Assembly: GCA_032622095.1 (NCBI GenBank)
Contig: CP136063.1
Location: forward strand, 74,251,980-74,315,979
DNA: 64,000 nucleotides
Origin: Siphonodentalium dalli
Lineage: Eukaryota; Mollusca; Scaphopoda; Gadilida; Siphonodentaliidae
Reading direction: 5' to 3'
The notes under the pieces are model-generated. The model ran no database searches. It had not been told where the DNA came from and saw nothing but the letters and a program-made list of their open reading frames with translations. Positions 11,561-23,800 of the stretch are shown piece after piece; within the stretch, counting starts at the first letter, position 1, and the number at the start of each line of letters is the position of its first letter. Both the position numbers and the translations under genes were made by a program.

Positions 11561-11870
11561 CGCACGGTATACAACCCATGCACGGACGGACATGTTGTTA
11601 TAAAAGTTCTCCGAAATTTTTCGGGGAACAAAACGTACATCGGTTTTGAACGGGTGGAATATGATCACTGCGGTCGTAGCCAGAGTACAGATTCATCGCA
11701 TGATATAGAAGCTGAAGTACAATTAATCGACGTATGTGGATCTAAATCTGGCTATTGTTTTCATCTACACGACATGATGGTTGGTCAGTTTTATGCATTG
11801 CCTTTGTTTGAAGAAGTATAAAGTTCTGATCGATGCTATGATCTGCGTATATGGGAGCATGTCTCTATTC

Positions 11871-12748
11871 CGAAGGTTCGCTATTCCGAATGTTCACTAA
11901 TCCGAAGGTTCACTAATCCGAAGGTTCACTATTCCGAAGGTTCACTATTCCGAAGGTTCACTATTCCGAAGGTTCGCTATTCCGAAGGTTTTTGTTATTT
12001 TAAAAGTTAATTCTATATTCTAAAGTATATTGAGAGGGTTCTTTAGTACGAAGACTCTTTTTATGAAGGAAATAACTTAAAACATTAAAAAAATAAATGT
12101 GATTTTTGTTTTCGTGGGTTTCCTTGAGATTTAACCCTTTGGCGAGTAGAACGACATATATGTCGTCTATCGGCTGAGGACTAAAACGACATATTTTAGG
12201 AAGTGTTATTTTACGTCTATATATAACTTCAATAAATCATCTGATTTATAAATGATTTACATAGGAGTTATTTTGATTAATATAATGTCCCAAATGCTAA
12301 AGGCGGACTATAACAGTGGGGCTCTTACGGTCAATCAATACTGGAGCGCTATAACTTACTGTATAGCAGAATACCGCTGAATGGACCTAACTGCAATTCT
12401 GACTTTGTATTGATGTTGATGTTTCTTTCAAGTACAGATTGCCAGTTCGGGTAGAATGCATCTCTAACTCGTAGTTTATTTCAGTCATTGTGTTTTCAAC
12501 TTTATATAATATTAAAATGATAAACTGATACTGTCTTCTTGCTATTAATAACCGACATCTGGGACAAATTAGATATTAGATTGGGGTGTATAAATGTACG
12601 GGGGCGCAAATTTTGATTCATTTCTGGCTAAAAACTCCCATAATAGAAAACCTTCGGAATAGCGAACCTTCGGAATAGTGAACCTTCGGATTAGTGAACC
12701 TTCGGATTAGTGAACCTTCGGATTAGTGAACCTTCGGAATAGCGAACC
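11871..12748. mobile_element. Foldback-like element: inverted 16-bp tandem arrays around a 650-bp core
   Basis: The left array (11871-11993) has about eight units CTATTCCGAAGGTTCA (variants CTAATCCG and TTCG). The right array (12650-12748) has about six units in exact reverse orientation. The core is AT-rich with no gene. Ends made of inverted tandem repeats are the hallmark of foldback elements; no target duplication was found. Confidence 0.75.
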
Positions 12749-12930
12749 CTACCCGCGTATATAAATGTGCTTGTCACCACGGATTCGACCATTGCTGATT
12801 GGAACGAGATGACTTCCAGGATGGCCGGAGCCTTGGGCAACGATTCAGCGTTTCATATACGCGACAAACGTGGGGTTTTCAGTACAGTACTACTTATTTT
12901 ATTTTAAATATTAGTAATTCACGTTCGGCT

Positions 12931-13156
12931 AAAGATACGGTATGTGTTAGCGGTGGGTATTGCTGTTAAAATTGTCACATCCGTTAAATAGGTCACCGTG
13001 TTGCCTATCGCTCGGCTCACACAAAGTATGTTTTGTGGATAATATCGTATTCATACTATCATTATACTATACTATTAGTATATTATTGGGATAATTTTCA
13101 TAATTTGGTGATTGTTAGTTCTAAATTATAACTTATAACGAAGGCCATCCGTGCCT
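12931..13156. mobile_element. Internally deleted CGGGCGGCG-family MITE fragment
   Basis: The left end AAAGATACGG..GCGGTGGGTATTGCTGTTA and right end CCATCCGTGCCT|TTAA match the family at 13978-14505, with most of the centre missing. Confidence 0.55.
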
Positions 13157-13161
13157 TTAAA

Positions 13162-13973
13162 GATAGAAGCTAATAAGAATTTTCCTGTTTAATTGTTGAA
13201 CGAATAATTCAGAACACATTGATCCTGACACTGCTGACTAACATAAGTATAGAGGACCATTGAGAATACAACGCCTAAACTGATTGAACGATGTATATAC
13301 ACTACTATAGTAAGCCCCTATACAATATTGGCCAATTCCTCCAGAATTGTTAATTTAAAGTGTCCCATATATGAAGTTGTCATTATTTATTTATAATTTT
13401 GTCAGTGGAATGGTTTAATATCAGATAAGAACGGTTCTACGTGATACAATAATTACACACAAATAGATTTATCATTGAAAATGATTACATTATAGAAAAT
13501 GAGTAGCCGACTACACGCATCTATATAATAAACAACCAACGTTATAAATCTGCAATTAGATGTGCAGTACGCTGCTATTTCATATCTGAAAACATAGATA
13601 AGCCGGACATTTAAAGAGGTAAACGGGAGCTTCTAAATGCAGCCGGAAAAAAAATATAAAAACAATGACCTGTATGAGGTGCTAAAAATACAGGTAAACA
13701 TATTGCAATATGTTAATATCGAACAGAAAAATATCATTGTGATTTTAATTAAATTGTTACAATTCAATTAAACACAATTTAATTTGAGATAATTATACAT
13801 AATACTTCTGTATTCCATATAATACTTTATGCTATTTTTTTGGTGCGCTTAGCTAAATACAATGACTTTTTATAACAATCAAATAGGAACTATTTTCCGT
13901 ACACATCCATGGAATTGCAAACACACAACCAAACGACGGTGTCACGTACATTATTATTACGGACACCAAACAA
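13162..13973. other. AT-rich, no feature seen
   Basis: No coding frame or structured repeat could be supported between the two MITE copies. Confidence 0.4.
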
Positions 13974-13977
13974 TTAA

Positions 13978-14505
13978 AGATACGGGCGGCGTTGGCGGTG
14001 GGTATGCTGTTGTAATATTCAGCTCCGTCAAAAACCGCCATAAACAGAAAGAACAGTAAAATATAGACAGACTTTGTTCTTATACCAATCAGAAATATGG
14101 CATAAACAGAATGTTATCGTCAAATGTATTTCCTTTGTTATGTAAACAAAAGCAAAAAAACGTTACAGAACCTGGCTTTTGAATTGTTTAGATCCGGATA
14201 GGGTAAACATAAAGAGAGTTATTTGTTATTGTTTTCCTGATATGGAAATAATAAAGAGCGTTTATACCATTTGTGTGTGATTAACCAATAGAATCGCACT
14301 GTGTTATGTAAACAGCAGCAAAACTTCTGTAACATGAGCAGGTTCTTGTTTACGTACATCATCGTACGTCTTGACGACAATATACCATTTACGCGCTGAT
14401 TATGTTTGGCATATGAACAAAACTATATATATATTTTAATATTCCTTCTGTTTACGGCGATTTGAAAAAATATGAATATTTCTGCAACGAACACCGCCCG
14501 TGCCT
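13978..14505 (+). mobile_element. TTAA-flanked MITE, CGGGCGGCG family, copy 1
   Basis: TTAA at 13974-13977 and 14506-14509 flank ends AGATACGGGCGGCG and CGNCGCCCGTGCCT. TTAA duplications are typical of piggyBac- and Kolobok-type transposases. Other copies are at 17062-17545, 48766-49565 and 54802-55270 (inverted). It lies just downstream of the chitinase stop and may supply its poly(A) signal. Confidence 0.85.
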
Positions 14506-14510
14506 TTAAT
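14505..14510 (-). terminator. Possible poly(A) signal ATTAAA for the chitinase
   Basis: On the minus strand the first ATTAAA-type hexamer I see after the stop is here, about 180 nt downstream. It is formed by the TTAA target-site end of a MITE. No AATAAA lies closer. Cleavage-site evidence is absent. Confidence 0.3.
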
Positions 14511-14686
14511 CAATAGAGTAGTGTTACGGCATCATATTGAACGAGTTCGCTCGTCCTGTACACTTTTTGTATAACTTCTCAACGTTTGACATTCTCTATT
14601 GTACATTTTCCGATGAGAACCCGTACGTGTCATTATATAGAGACAGCTTTCGTGTCCTCCGTCGCAGCCTCTTGACGTCATCCTGA

Positions 14687-14871
14687 TCAACAATGGACAT
14701 TGCCTGCGTGGTTGCATATCTTTATGTTATGATCATATAGCGTTCCTTCAGCACATAAGACGAAACGCCCTTTAAAACCACCGCCTACCGCATGCTGACA
14801 CATAAGAAATCCTTCGCAACTATTGTGGTACGACTGAATCCCGGGACCATCACATTCATATTGTTTGTCGT
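14687..14871 (-). CDS. Chitinase coding exon 10: CBM14 (peritrophin-A) domain and stop
   Basis: This exon encodes residues 473-533 and the TGA at 14689-14687. Six cysteines at 479, 491, 497, 512, 525 and 533 have the CBM14 spacing, with [16 protein letters not shown] and CNHAGNVHC typical of the fold. The chain stops right after the sixth Cys, as chitinases of this class usually do. The first two bases complete a GAC codon with exon 9. The preceding intron is about 3.5 kb and carries two minisatellites and a MITE. Confidence 0.93.
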
Positions 14872-17800
14872 CTGAAAAAAATATTGACAAGATTGAAAAT
14901 GCTTTGACAAGACACTAAATGTGTTGTGTGCAGCATAATGGAACCCATTTCAGTGATCCATTTAGTCCACGTCGGCACACACATGCATAATGCGTGCTAG
15001 TCGACATATCATTCCTGTGAAGAGATGGCCCGTCGGACCAGTGGCTGATGCTGTCAACATCATAATGTTCTATTACACATGATGTTGGTAATGCATCCCT
15101 GGTTATAACACATGATGTTGGTAATGCATCCCTGGTTATAACACATGATGTTGGTCATGCATCCCTGGTTATAACACATGATGTTGGTAATGCATCCCTG
15201 GTTATAACACGTGATGTTGGTAATGCATCCCTGGTTATAACACATGATGTTGGTAATGCATCCCTGGTTATAACACATGATGTTGGTAATGCATCCCTGG
15301 TTATAACACATGATGTTGGTAATGCATCCCTGGTTATAACACATGATGTTGGTAATGCATCCCTGGTTATAACACATGATGTTGGTAATGCATCCCTGGT
15401 TATAACACATGATGTTGGTAATGCATCCCTGGTTATAGCACATGATGTTGGTAATGCATCCCTGGTTATAACACATGATGTTGGTAATGCATCCCTGGTA
15501 TTAACACATGATGTTGGTCATGCATCCCTGGTTATAACACATGATATTGGTAATGCATCCCTGGTTATAACACATGATGTTGGTAATGCATCCCTGGTTA
15601 TAACACATGATGTTGGTAATGCATCCCTGGTTATAACACATGATGTTGATAATGCATCCCTGGTTATAGCAGTTGATGTTAATGAATACTAATGTTCAAG
15701 AACATTTTGTACATAGCATTATTTGAGAGATAAACGTACTCTGTTTAGTTTCTTAGGCAAAACAAATTATAATAATAATAACAAACAAAAAAACAGTTTT
15801 TATTGGACTGTAGATTTCTTTTTTGTTGAGTGGGAAGTGCATCAAATGGTAGCTTACCCATTTTCAAACCTTTCCTATACAAATATTTAGAATCGTTATT
15901 AGTCTGGTGCTCCGACTAATTCAAGATAACAATAATTAGCATTGAACCTTTCAATTAATCTGAATTTTGAATCCTTCTAGATTGAATTGTCAACGACCCT
16001 ATGGAATGAAGAAGAAAAAAAAATCCCTACCTACCCTAATTATTTTAGACCATGTAACCCTAAGCACATGTATTATTTTTTGCCTTATTCGAGAATGTTC
16101 ACAAACTGTTTTCATGCTCTAATACCTAAATATCCAACTAAAAAGGTTACGTTTATCTCGATTGTGATTCAATCCGCCAAAAACAATTAACGAAACTGTA
16201 CGAAATGCGCTTTTTTTATCAGCATTCTGTGCCGATGAAATTAGATTATCCTTGTTATGTGATCAAATTTCAGGGTACGTTCCATTGGTTTAGTCGGAAC
16301 AGTGACCAAACAACTTCATGTCAACAGTATCTATAGTAAACATATGTGAGCTGTTGACTCGATTACGCGACTCCTGGCTGCGCGATGACGTAATTTACGC
16401 TCGTTATCATAACGCGATGCTCCATTCACAATTTGTTAACCGATCAACGGACGATGCTGTTGAATCGCAAACTAAAGTTAGCAACTCATGACCAATCAGA
16501 ATGAATGTTTCAAAGACAAATATTGAACTTGAATTACAATGCTGAATAATGAATTAATAATTAGGTTAATGTACTCTTGGACAAAATTTTGTAGGAATTA
16601 AGTAGAATGTAATGAGGATAACTGCAATCCATAGTTATTTTTGTATTGAATTAATATTTAACATATGAGAAACAGCCACCTTTGGAGTCCAAATTCGGGT
16701 ATGTGTGCTCGGATAGCTGAAATTCGATGCCATGGACTCGAACATGGTGATGCCTTATCTTGCTCGAGAGTGCCATGGACTCGAACATGGTGATGCCTTA
16801 TCTGGTTCGAGAATGCCATGGACTCGAACATGGTGATGCCTTATCTGGTTCGAGAATGCCATGGACTCGAACATGTTGATGCCTTATCTGGTTCGAGAGT
16901 GCCTTGGACTCGAAAATGGTGATGCCTTATCTGGTTCGAGATGGCCTTGGACTCGAACATGGTGATGCCTTATCTGGTTCGAGATGGCATTGGACTCGAA
17001 CATGGTGATGCCTTATCTGGTTCGAGAGTGCCTTGGAAGATATTTCATTTGCTGAGTTTAAAGATACGGGAGGCGTATGCTGTTAAAATATTCAGCTCCG
17101 TCAAAAACCGCCATAAACAGAAATAATAGTAAAAGATAGAAATATGGCATAAACAGTGTGTTATTGTCAAATGTTTTTCCTTTGTTATGTAAACAAAAGC
17201 AAAAAAACGTTAAACAACCTGGCTTTTGTTTAGATCCGGATATGGTAAACAAAAAGAGCATTATTTGTTACTGTTTTCCTGATATGGAAATAATAAAGAG
17301 CGTTTATATCATTTGTGTGTGATTAACCAATAGAATTGTGCTGTGTTATGTAAACAGCAGCAAAACTTCTGTAACACGAGCAGGTACTTGTTTACGTAAA
17401 CCATCGTACGTCTTGACGACAATATACCATTAACGCGCTGACTATGTTTGGCATATGAACAAAACTATATATATTTTAATATTCCTTCTGTTTATGGCGA
17501 TTTGAACAAATATGAATATTTCTACAACAAACGGCGCCCGTGCCTTTAATGTTCACCGTTCGGTGACCTTGAGGTCCCGTCGAACAACCAAACTCGAAAA
17601 AGTCTTTCGCTAAAGTTATACTGTTGACATAACTCCAACTCCAACACCCTCATTCGACTATATCCCTAGAATTTGAACCCGGTCGAATTTTTTGGCTTGT
17701 ATCATTCCGTGACAATATGAACTCTCTAGACCCTTAGTTCCAGAGATATCGCACATGGATCGTTCAAAATCCCAAATATTCTGTTTTTAATTAATAATTT

Positions 17801-20800
17801 GTTTTAAATCAAACTGTCAAATTGTTTAAAAGATCAAAATATGCGCGAAACGCATAACGTAACATAAAATGCTTCCGAAGAGAGTTTGTTTCAGCTAATT
17901 CCAATTATAATGAGATTCGTGTACACGCGTGATTCGCCCAAAAACCACATGCCGGTGACTACTGGAAGTGGTAGCCCAGTGATTAGAGTGTCGGACTTGT
18001 AATAGTTTTAACGCACCGGCATTAGTTTGCGCCCGCGCCGATGGACTATCGTCTCCACAACAGTGGCTTGGTCAGATTAAGCGGTGTGTGCTATATATAG
18101 CCACACGCTGTTTCAAATATCGCGCCAGGTTGTGACCATTGGGTCACTTGTACTGTGCTCGCTTCGTCGTACCTAGACGAGAAATAGGGACATGGTTGTT
18201 GGGTAAGTGTAAACCAAGAGCAATCTTGTGAAGCGCCATTATGGCTGCATGCGTTTAAGGATTGCTCAACATGGCATTTACTCAACAGCTGGGGTATTAA
18301 TGTGAATCGCTTAGGGCCCTCGCGGGGATACGCGCTATATAAGCTCCATCATTATCATTTACATACCGTCACTCTCTTCTGAATTATGAGATTCACTGTC
18401 GTCATGCCAGTCCGACTTATGCTTCCAGTCGTATGTGTTGCTTTTCGGTTCCTCGGACGAGCTATGTTCTTTCCTGTCGTAAATCTCGACCCTTTTGGGC
18501 TCGGGTCTGACCTGTGCAGCCAAATCCACCCTAATCTCCTCCATTGGCTCTACTTTTTTCTTGATGACCATCTCCGCCATAGCTTCGTCGTATGGTTTTA
18601 AAACCTCATTGATCGCGCTGAGCAGCGGATACTTCCCGCCCCCACAGTTACCAGCGAAGTCATCCATCTCCACGCTCCAAACAAACGCGCCTCCCAATCC
18701 CCTCCTCATAATATTTTCTGCCTGAAAGAAACAACAAAAAAATCTCAACCCTTTCTTTACTAAATGGATTTTCCCATCAGTCATAAAAGGATACACTGGA
18801 ATTGTATATTGTTCATCTGTTTGGGGTGTTCAGGAAATATAAACATACTAGCTGTTGTTCCCGACTTCGTCCGGTCTATTTAGGGATTTGTTTTTGTGAT
18901 CGCCTCCGTCTATCGGTCCAGAAACATGCATATATGCACGTATATGAGCAAGGTCAAGGTCAAGGACACGGTCGCACGTGAAATTGGACCCGCCCATATT
19001 GTTCCCAGGATCAAAGTAGCCCTACATACCAAATTTGAGTCGGATCGATCGAGCAGTTTTCGAGTCTATGATACACATACAGACAGACATACAGACAGAC
19101 AGACAGACAGCCAGACAGACAGGAGTTCAAAATATATAATAGATTGCAGACAGATAAACTTATTACAAGTGAAGATGGATTCATATTCGTTGGTGAGAAA
19201 TGTTCAGCTGATAAGTTCAACAAGCGGACCATTGCTGTTTGACTAGGGTAGAGTTTATTGTGAAATAGAACAAAATGGTTTTTTTTGCATCAAGAGATCA
19301 CCATACCTTGATTTCAACACTCTCAGCCGTATCAAATCCCACCCATTGGTCGCCTCCGTACGCGTATGGTGAATGCTGACTCTCTATCCATTTTGTTTTC
19401 CAACCCTGGTCGTTGACGAAATCACATATCTGGAATGGATGATGTCATGATTTGCTGTGAGATAGAGCAATTAACATGTTCTTTACTAAATGTATTCTCC
19501 CATTCAGTTATAAAAATATATTGGAATGGTCTAATGTTCATCTGGAAAGATGTTCAAGAAAGCAGAGGACAGATTTTACAACTGCAGAATGATTCATACT
19601 CATTGTTGGAAAATCTTCACATAATAAGACGCAACAATTAAAGGGCCTAAAAATGCCCTATTGCCGAACCTACTATTTCCAAAGGGAAATATACTTATAC
19701 TTTTATAAATAAAGGGTTAATTCATTGTATTCAGACTATACATCGTATATATATATAGATTTTGATAGGTGCTAATTTGATCACAGTTGGCTACGGTTCT
19801 TTTAAAGTCACGTGTCTAAAATGCATGGAATCCTCTGCTGTTGAATATAAAAGAGTCGCCAACTCTTGACGACTTCAAGGAGTCATTAAAACTTACGTGT
19901 TCGCGCGGCGTTTCAGAAAATTACTTTGATATTGTGATAATTGCATTATTTTTGTATATTTATATTTCATTTTTATGTTTATATGCATATATGCTGTGTC
20001 AAGCGCTTAGGGCACGCTTATTGGGGATAATCGCTATATAAATGTTATTATTATTAGCATTATTATTACAGGTATCAATATTAGGACAACGCAGCCATAA
20101 CTGTTCTATGATGCAGTTGCGAGACTAGAATAGCTTTGTGAGCATAATTGTATTAAATATCATGAAAAACAGATACATGTATACACATGAATGCACAACT
20201 GTACTAGTGAAGGCATTGTATTTGCAACGCAAGAGCTGGATTATTGAGTCCATCATCAGGCACGAGTATAGTATCTCATAAATGTGACCATGTATTTTTT
20301 TTATCTCAATATGCACGCTGTTATGGCGTCTCGGATTCCAGTTATGGCTTGCTGCTGCTGATCATGGGTACACATTGGGATGTTTATATTATCTGGTTAT
20401 TCTCTAGAATAAAGGGTTTCCAATACAATTCAAATATATGTAACTTTATTCCGAGTTGCCTCCAATATTGCAAATCACGACCATTTAATCGTACCGGTAA
20501 CAGTCATCACAACAACTAAATAATATAGCACGTGTAAATATACTATTATTTCAAGAACTTTGCTCACCTCGTAGTAAGACAAGACTCCGGTTTCCTGTGT
20601 ATAGTATCCCTTGTTGCCGCCCCCAGTGGCCGGCGCGAACACACCATTGGTGCCAGGATCGACCAAGGTGAAGGACATTCCGTATGTTCCTATGCCAATG
20701 ATCAACTTGTCTTTGGGTATTCCAGCATCCAACCAAAAGTCTATAGACCAATTCTGAAAAAAAAGTATTTATTTTACTTATACATCTCTTTATATTTAAC

Positions 20801-23800
20801 ATTAATATTGCAGTAATGTTTGTTGGGGACCTTCTTATTGGTATTCCATGTTACACAAATGAAACAAACAGCCGATTGTTTGAAACTGTTCAGTTTTTCA
20901 TTTCAGCCTTTTGTCGTTTCGCACAATGAAATAATCAACCACCCCCATATGAGACCGAGACCATAGCCAACCGCATATATAGGTAGCAATATTTTCTCCA
21001 AATGTACAGCGCAACTCCATCTCAACCATTTTGATAACAATATCTTATCCATCTCAACATGAACATCAGTGTTTTCATATTGATGGGGAGAGGAACGACT
21101 AGTAAGTTTGGTAAATTGTGTTCCGATCCCCTGTGAAACGATATCATCAGATTTCTTGTCTTTATGCTGTATGGTTATATGTTGTACATGTATATAATGG
21201 GACACAATGTTTAAAGTATACTTACAACTTATAAACTTATAATATATACAGTACATATATACTCGATTTGTTTTCAGTCTGGGTTTTCGTAGAACATGCC
21301 ATGAACCTATAATCTAGATACGCACGTAGAGATCATATTCCATCAGTACAAATCATGGGAACTGTTTGATGTTCTGACCCGTTTTGACAGGGACCTTTAT
21401 AACATTGAACTAACAAGACAGGGAATATATTTCTTTGTTAAAATGTCTTCCTCAATAATCTACTTCACATTAGGGGGTGGTCCTAGCTCGAGATTGTAAA
21501 CTTTTATGAGTCGATATCGCAATAAACATTGAATATTTTCGAGGAGAAATTCCATGATTGTAAGCGATCTGCTCAACAATGTCCCATAAATCATGCATTT
21601 AGCCACGAAATCGCGGTCTTGGCACCAACCACACAAAACCCCTTACACACTCCACTCAGTGTTATAGTACACATGTTTAACCTATATGTGAGCTTGTTTC
21701 TTTTTCTCCGCCATTTTGTTAAAGTATGAATAATAAAATTCTAAACCGGGAGAGGGGATAAGCAAGTTTTTGCAACGTGTCACCAATCCCTTTTGTATCA
21801 TGCTTAATATACAAATAAAATTTGTTTAAACAACTTGTATTAACTGAGAAATATATTACCTGCATGCACTGTTTGTTCAATGTTCTAACCTTCCATATCA
21901 GAACATAAAAAAGTTCCCATACAGGTTTCAACATGGTGGAGTATGATCTCTGCGCAGCGGAGTAAAGAATCGTGACATGATGTTTATGGTTCTCCCGGAC
22001 CATCTATAACAGCTATGCGTACGATATCGAACGAGTATCTGTTATATAAAAGGCAGGTTGCGAACTGCAAATCGCCGTTCAAACGACTAACGCCAATGCC
22101 CCAATAAAAAAAACTGTCACTTTATTATACAAGTATACATACAGGGCCAATATGGGGAAGTATGGCAGTGGTATGGGTTCTAAATATTGTATTTACAGTT
22201 GTTTCAGCCAGTTCGGAAAAGTGTTACCACACGTGCATATATATTCCACACATGAAGAGATATTTGGCAATTTCGTCACAACTTAATGCCGTATTATACT
22301 TCTACAATATTTGTTTGACTTGAAACGTATGGTATGTACATATATATACAAAAGGGATTGTTTTTTTTTTGCAACGAATGAAGCCCCTCTCCGATACAAT
22401 GTTGTGGAACACACAGTCACGTTATCAAGATGACGACACAAACGTATTTACATGATGGTATTTACATTTTGAAATATATAATTTGTAATGCCTTCCAGAG
22501 GAAGTATGTGTTTCTCACTAATGCCAAGAGAAATCGCGGTAACAGCCACATTGATATACTGGATTTTCGTGATTTACGTATACGCCTTCTCAACGAGTCG
22601 CGGCCATATTAGATCAATCCAGCCCCGTTTCGTTTTTTAGTACTACAGGTCAAAGTTCCGGACTAGCATTCCATATATGGAGCTTTTCAATGTTCGTGTA
22701 TTCCATAATTATGTTGAATACTACGCTACTCCAAAACTTTGACCTGTAGCACTAAAAGAAACGGAACGGGATTGGATGGATCCAATATGGCCGCTACTTA
22801 GTGAGAAGGCGTATTGCCTGCTTTAAGCGAAATGCCTTCGAAATGACGAAGTGTACAGTAATCGACTCCTTAACCACAGAAAAATTATGGGTAACTTTTC
22901 AGAAATCCTGAAAAGTTATCCATAGTTCTGATGTGGCTAAGGAGTCGATTACATAGGGCATTACTGTAGTTCTGGACTGAGTTGGACTGAGTTAGCTGAC
23001 TCACGTACTTGATTTAACTGTCGTTTGGAGCCTTCATCTCCGGGGTGTGGATACAGTCCACTGTGATGTCCTGTCTCTTTCTCCCATTGGCCATGGTAAT
23101 TGTAGGTCATTAGGAGCATGAAATCAACGTAACTAAAACGACAGAAAACCTACTCTCTTCATTTTTGTTTAAACATATTTTATTGTAATATAATATTACA
23201 GGAGGGATCGGGGCACAAGTTTTGACAACTTTCATCCGCCACTCTCTCATTAACATTTTAACAAATACAACGTAGATGACGAACATAACATACATACAGG
23301 ATGATATGTGCTGAAAGGTTATCACCAAATCGATACTGTAGTAGGTTTCTGGGTGTTTGGATCTGAAATGTTCCATGCAATTTGTTTTAGAACCACACAG
23401 ATAAACAACAAAGATAAAATGAGCAAAAACGAACAAAGAATAATAAAATAAAACAAATTACATTTCAGTTCTTTCAAATTTCTACAAAACTCACAAATTT
23501 CGATAGACTTTCAGATCAGAACAGTGACTTGTTGACCATACCAAAATGTGTGTATATTTATTATGTATGTGTATGTCTGTACATAATTTGTATAATACTA
23601 ATATCTGAACATAACATACTCTCCTCGGTGGAGACTAATTAATACATTAAATTAAGAAATTAAACATTTCGCTTAAAGCAGGCAATATTTGAGTTTGATA
23701 CTAATAAAGAGAAGAAAATATGACAAAGAGAGCTCACATCCAGGGGGTGGAAAAAAGTTTTTCCGGGCACGTATGCCGGGGTGGGTGGGGGTGATCGATA

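Noticed and set aside
15060-15476. 138-codon frame of an 11-residue repeat ([11 protein letters not shown] type)
   Set aside because: It exists only because the 33-bp minisatellite unit is a multiple of three; it lies within a chitinase intron and has no other coding support.
17966-18040. A functional tRNA gene
   Set aside because: The B-box and acceptor pairing are degraded, and a SINE tail follows; it is a tRNA-derived SINE head.
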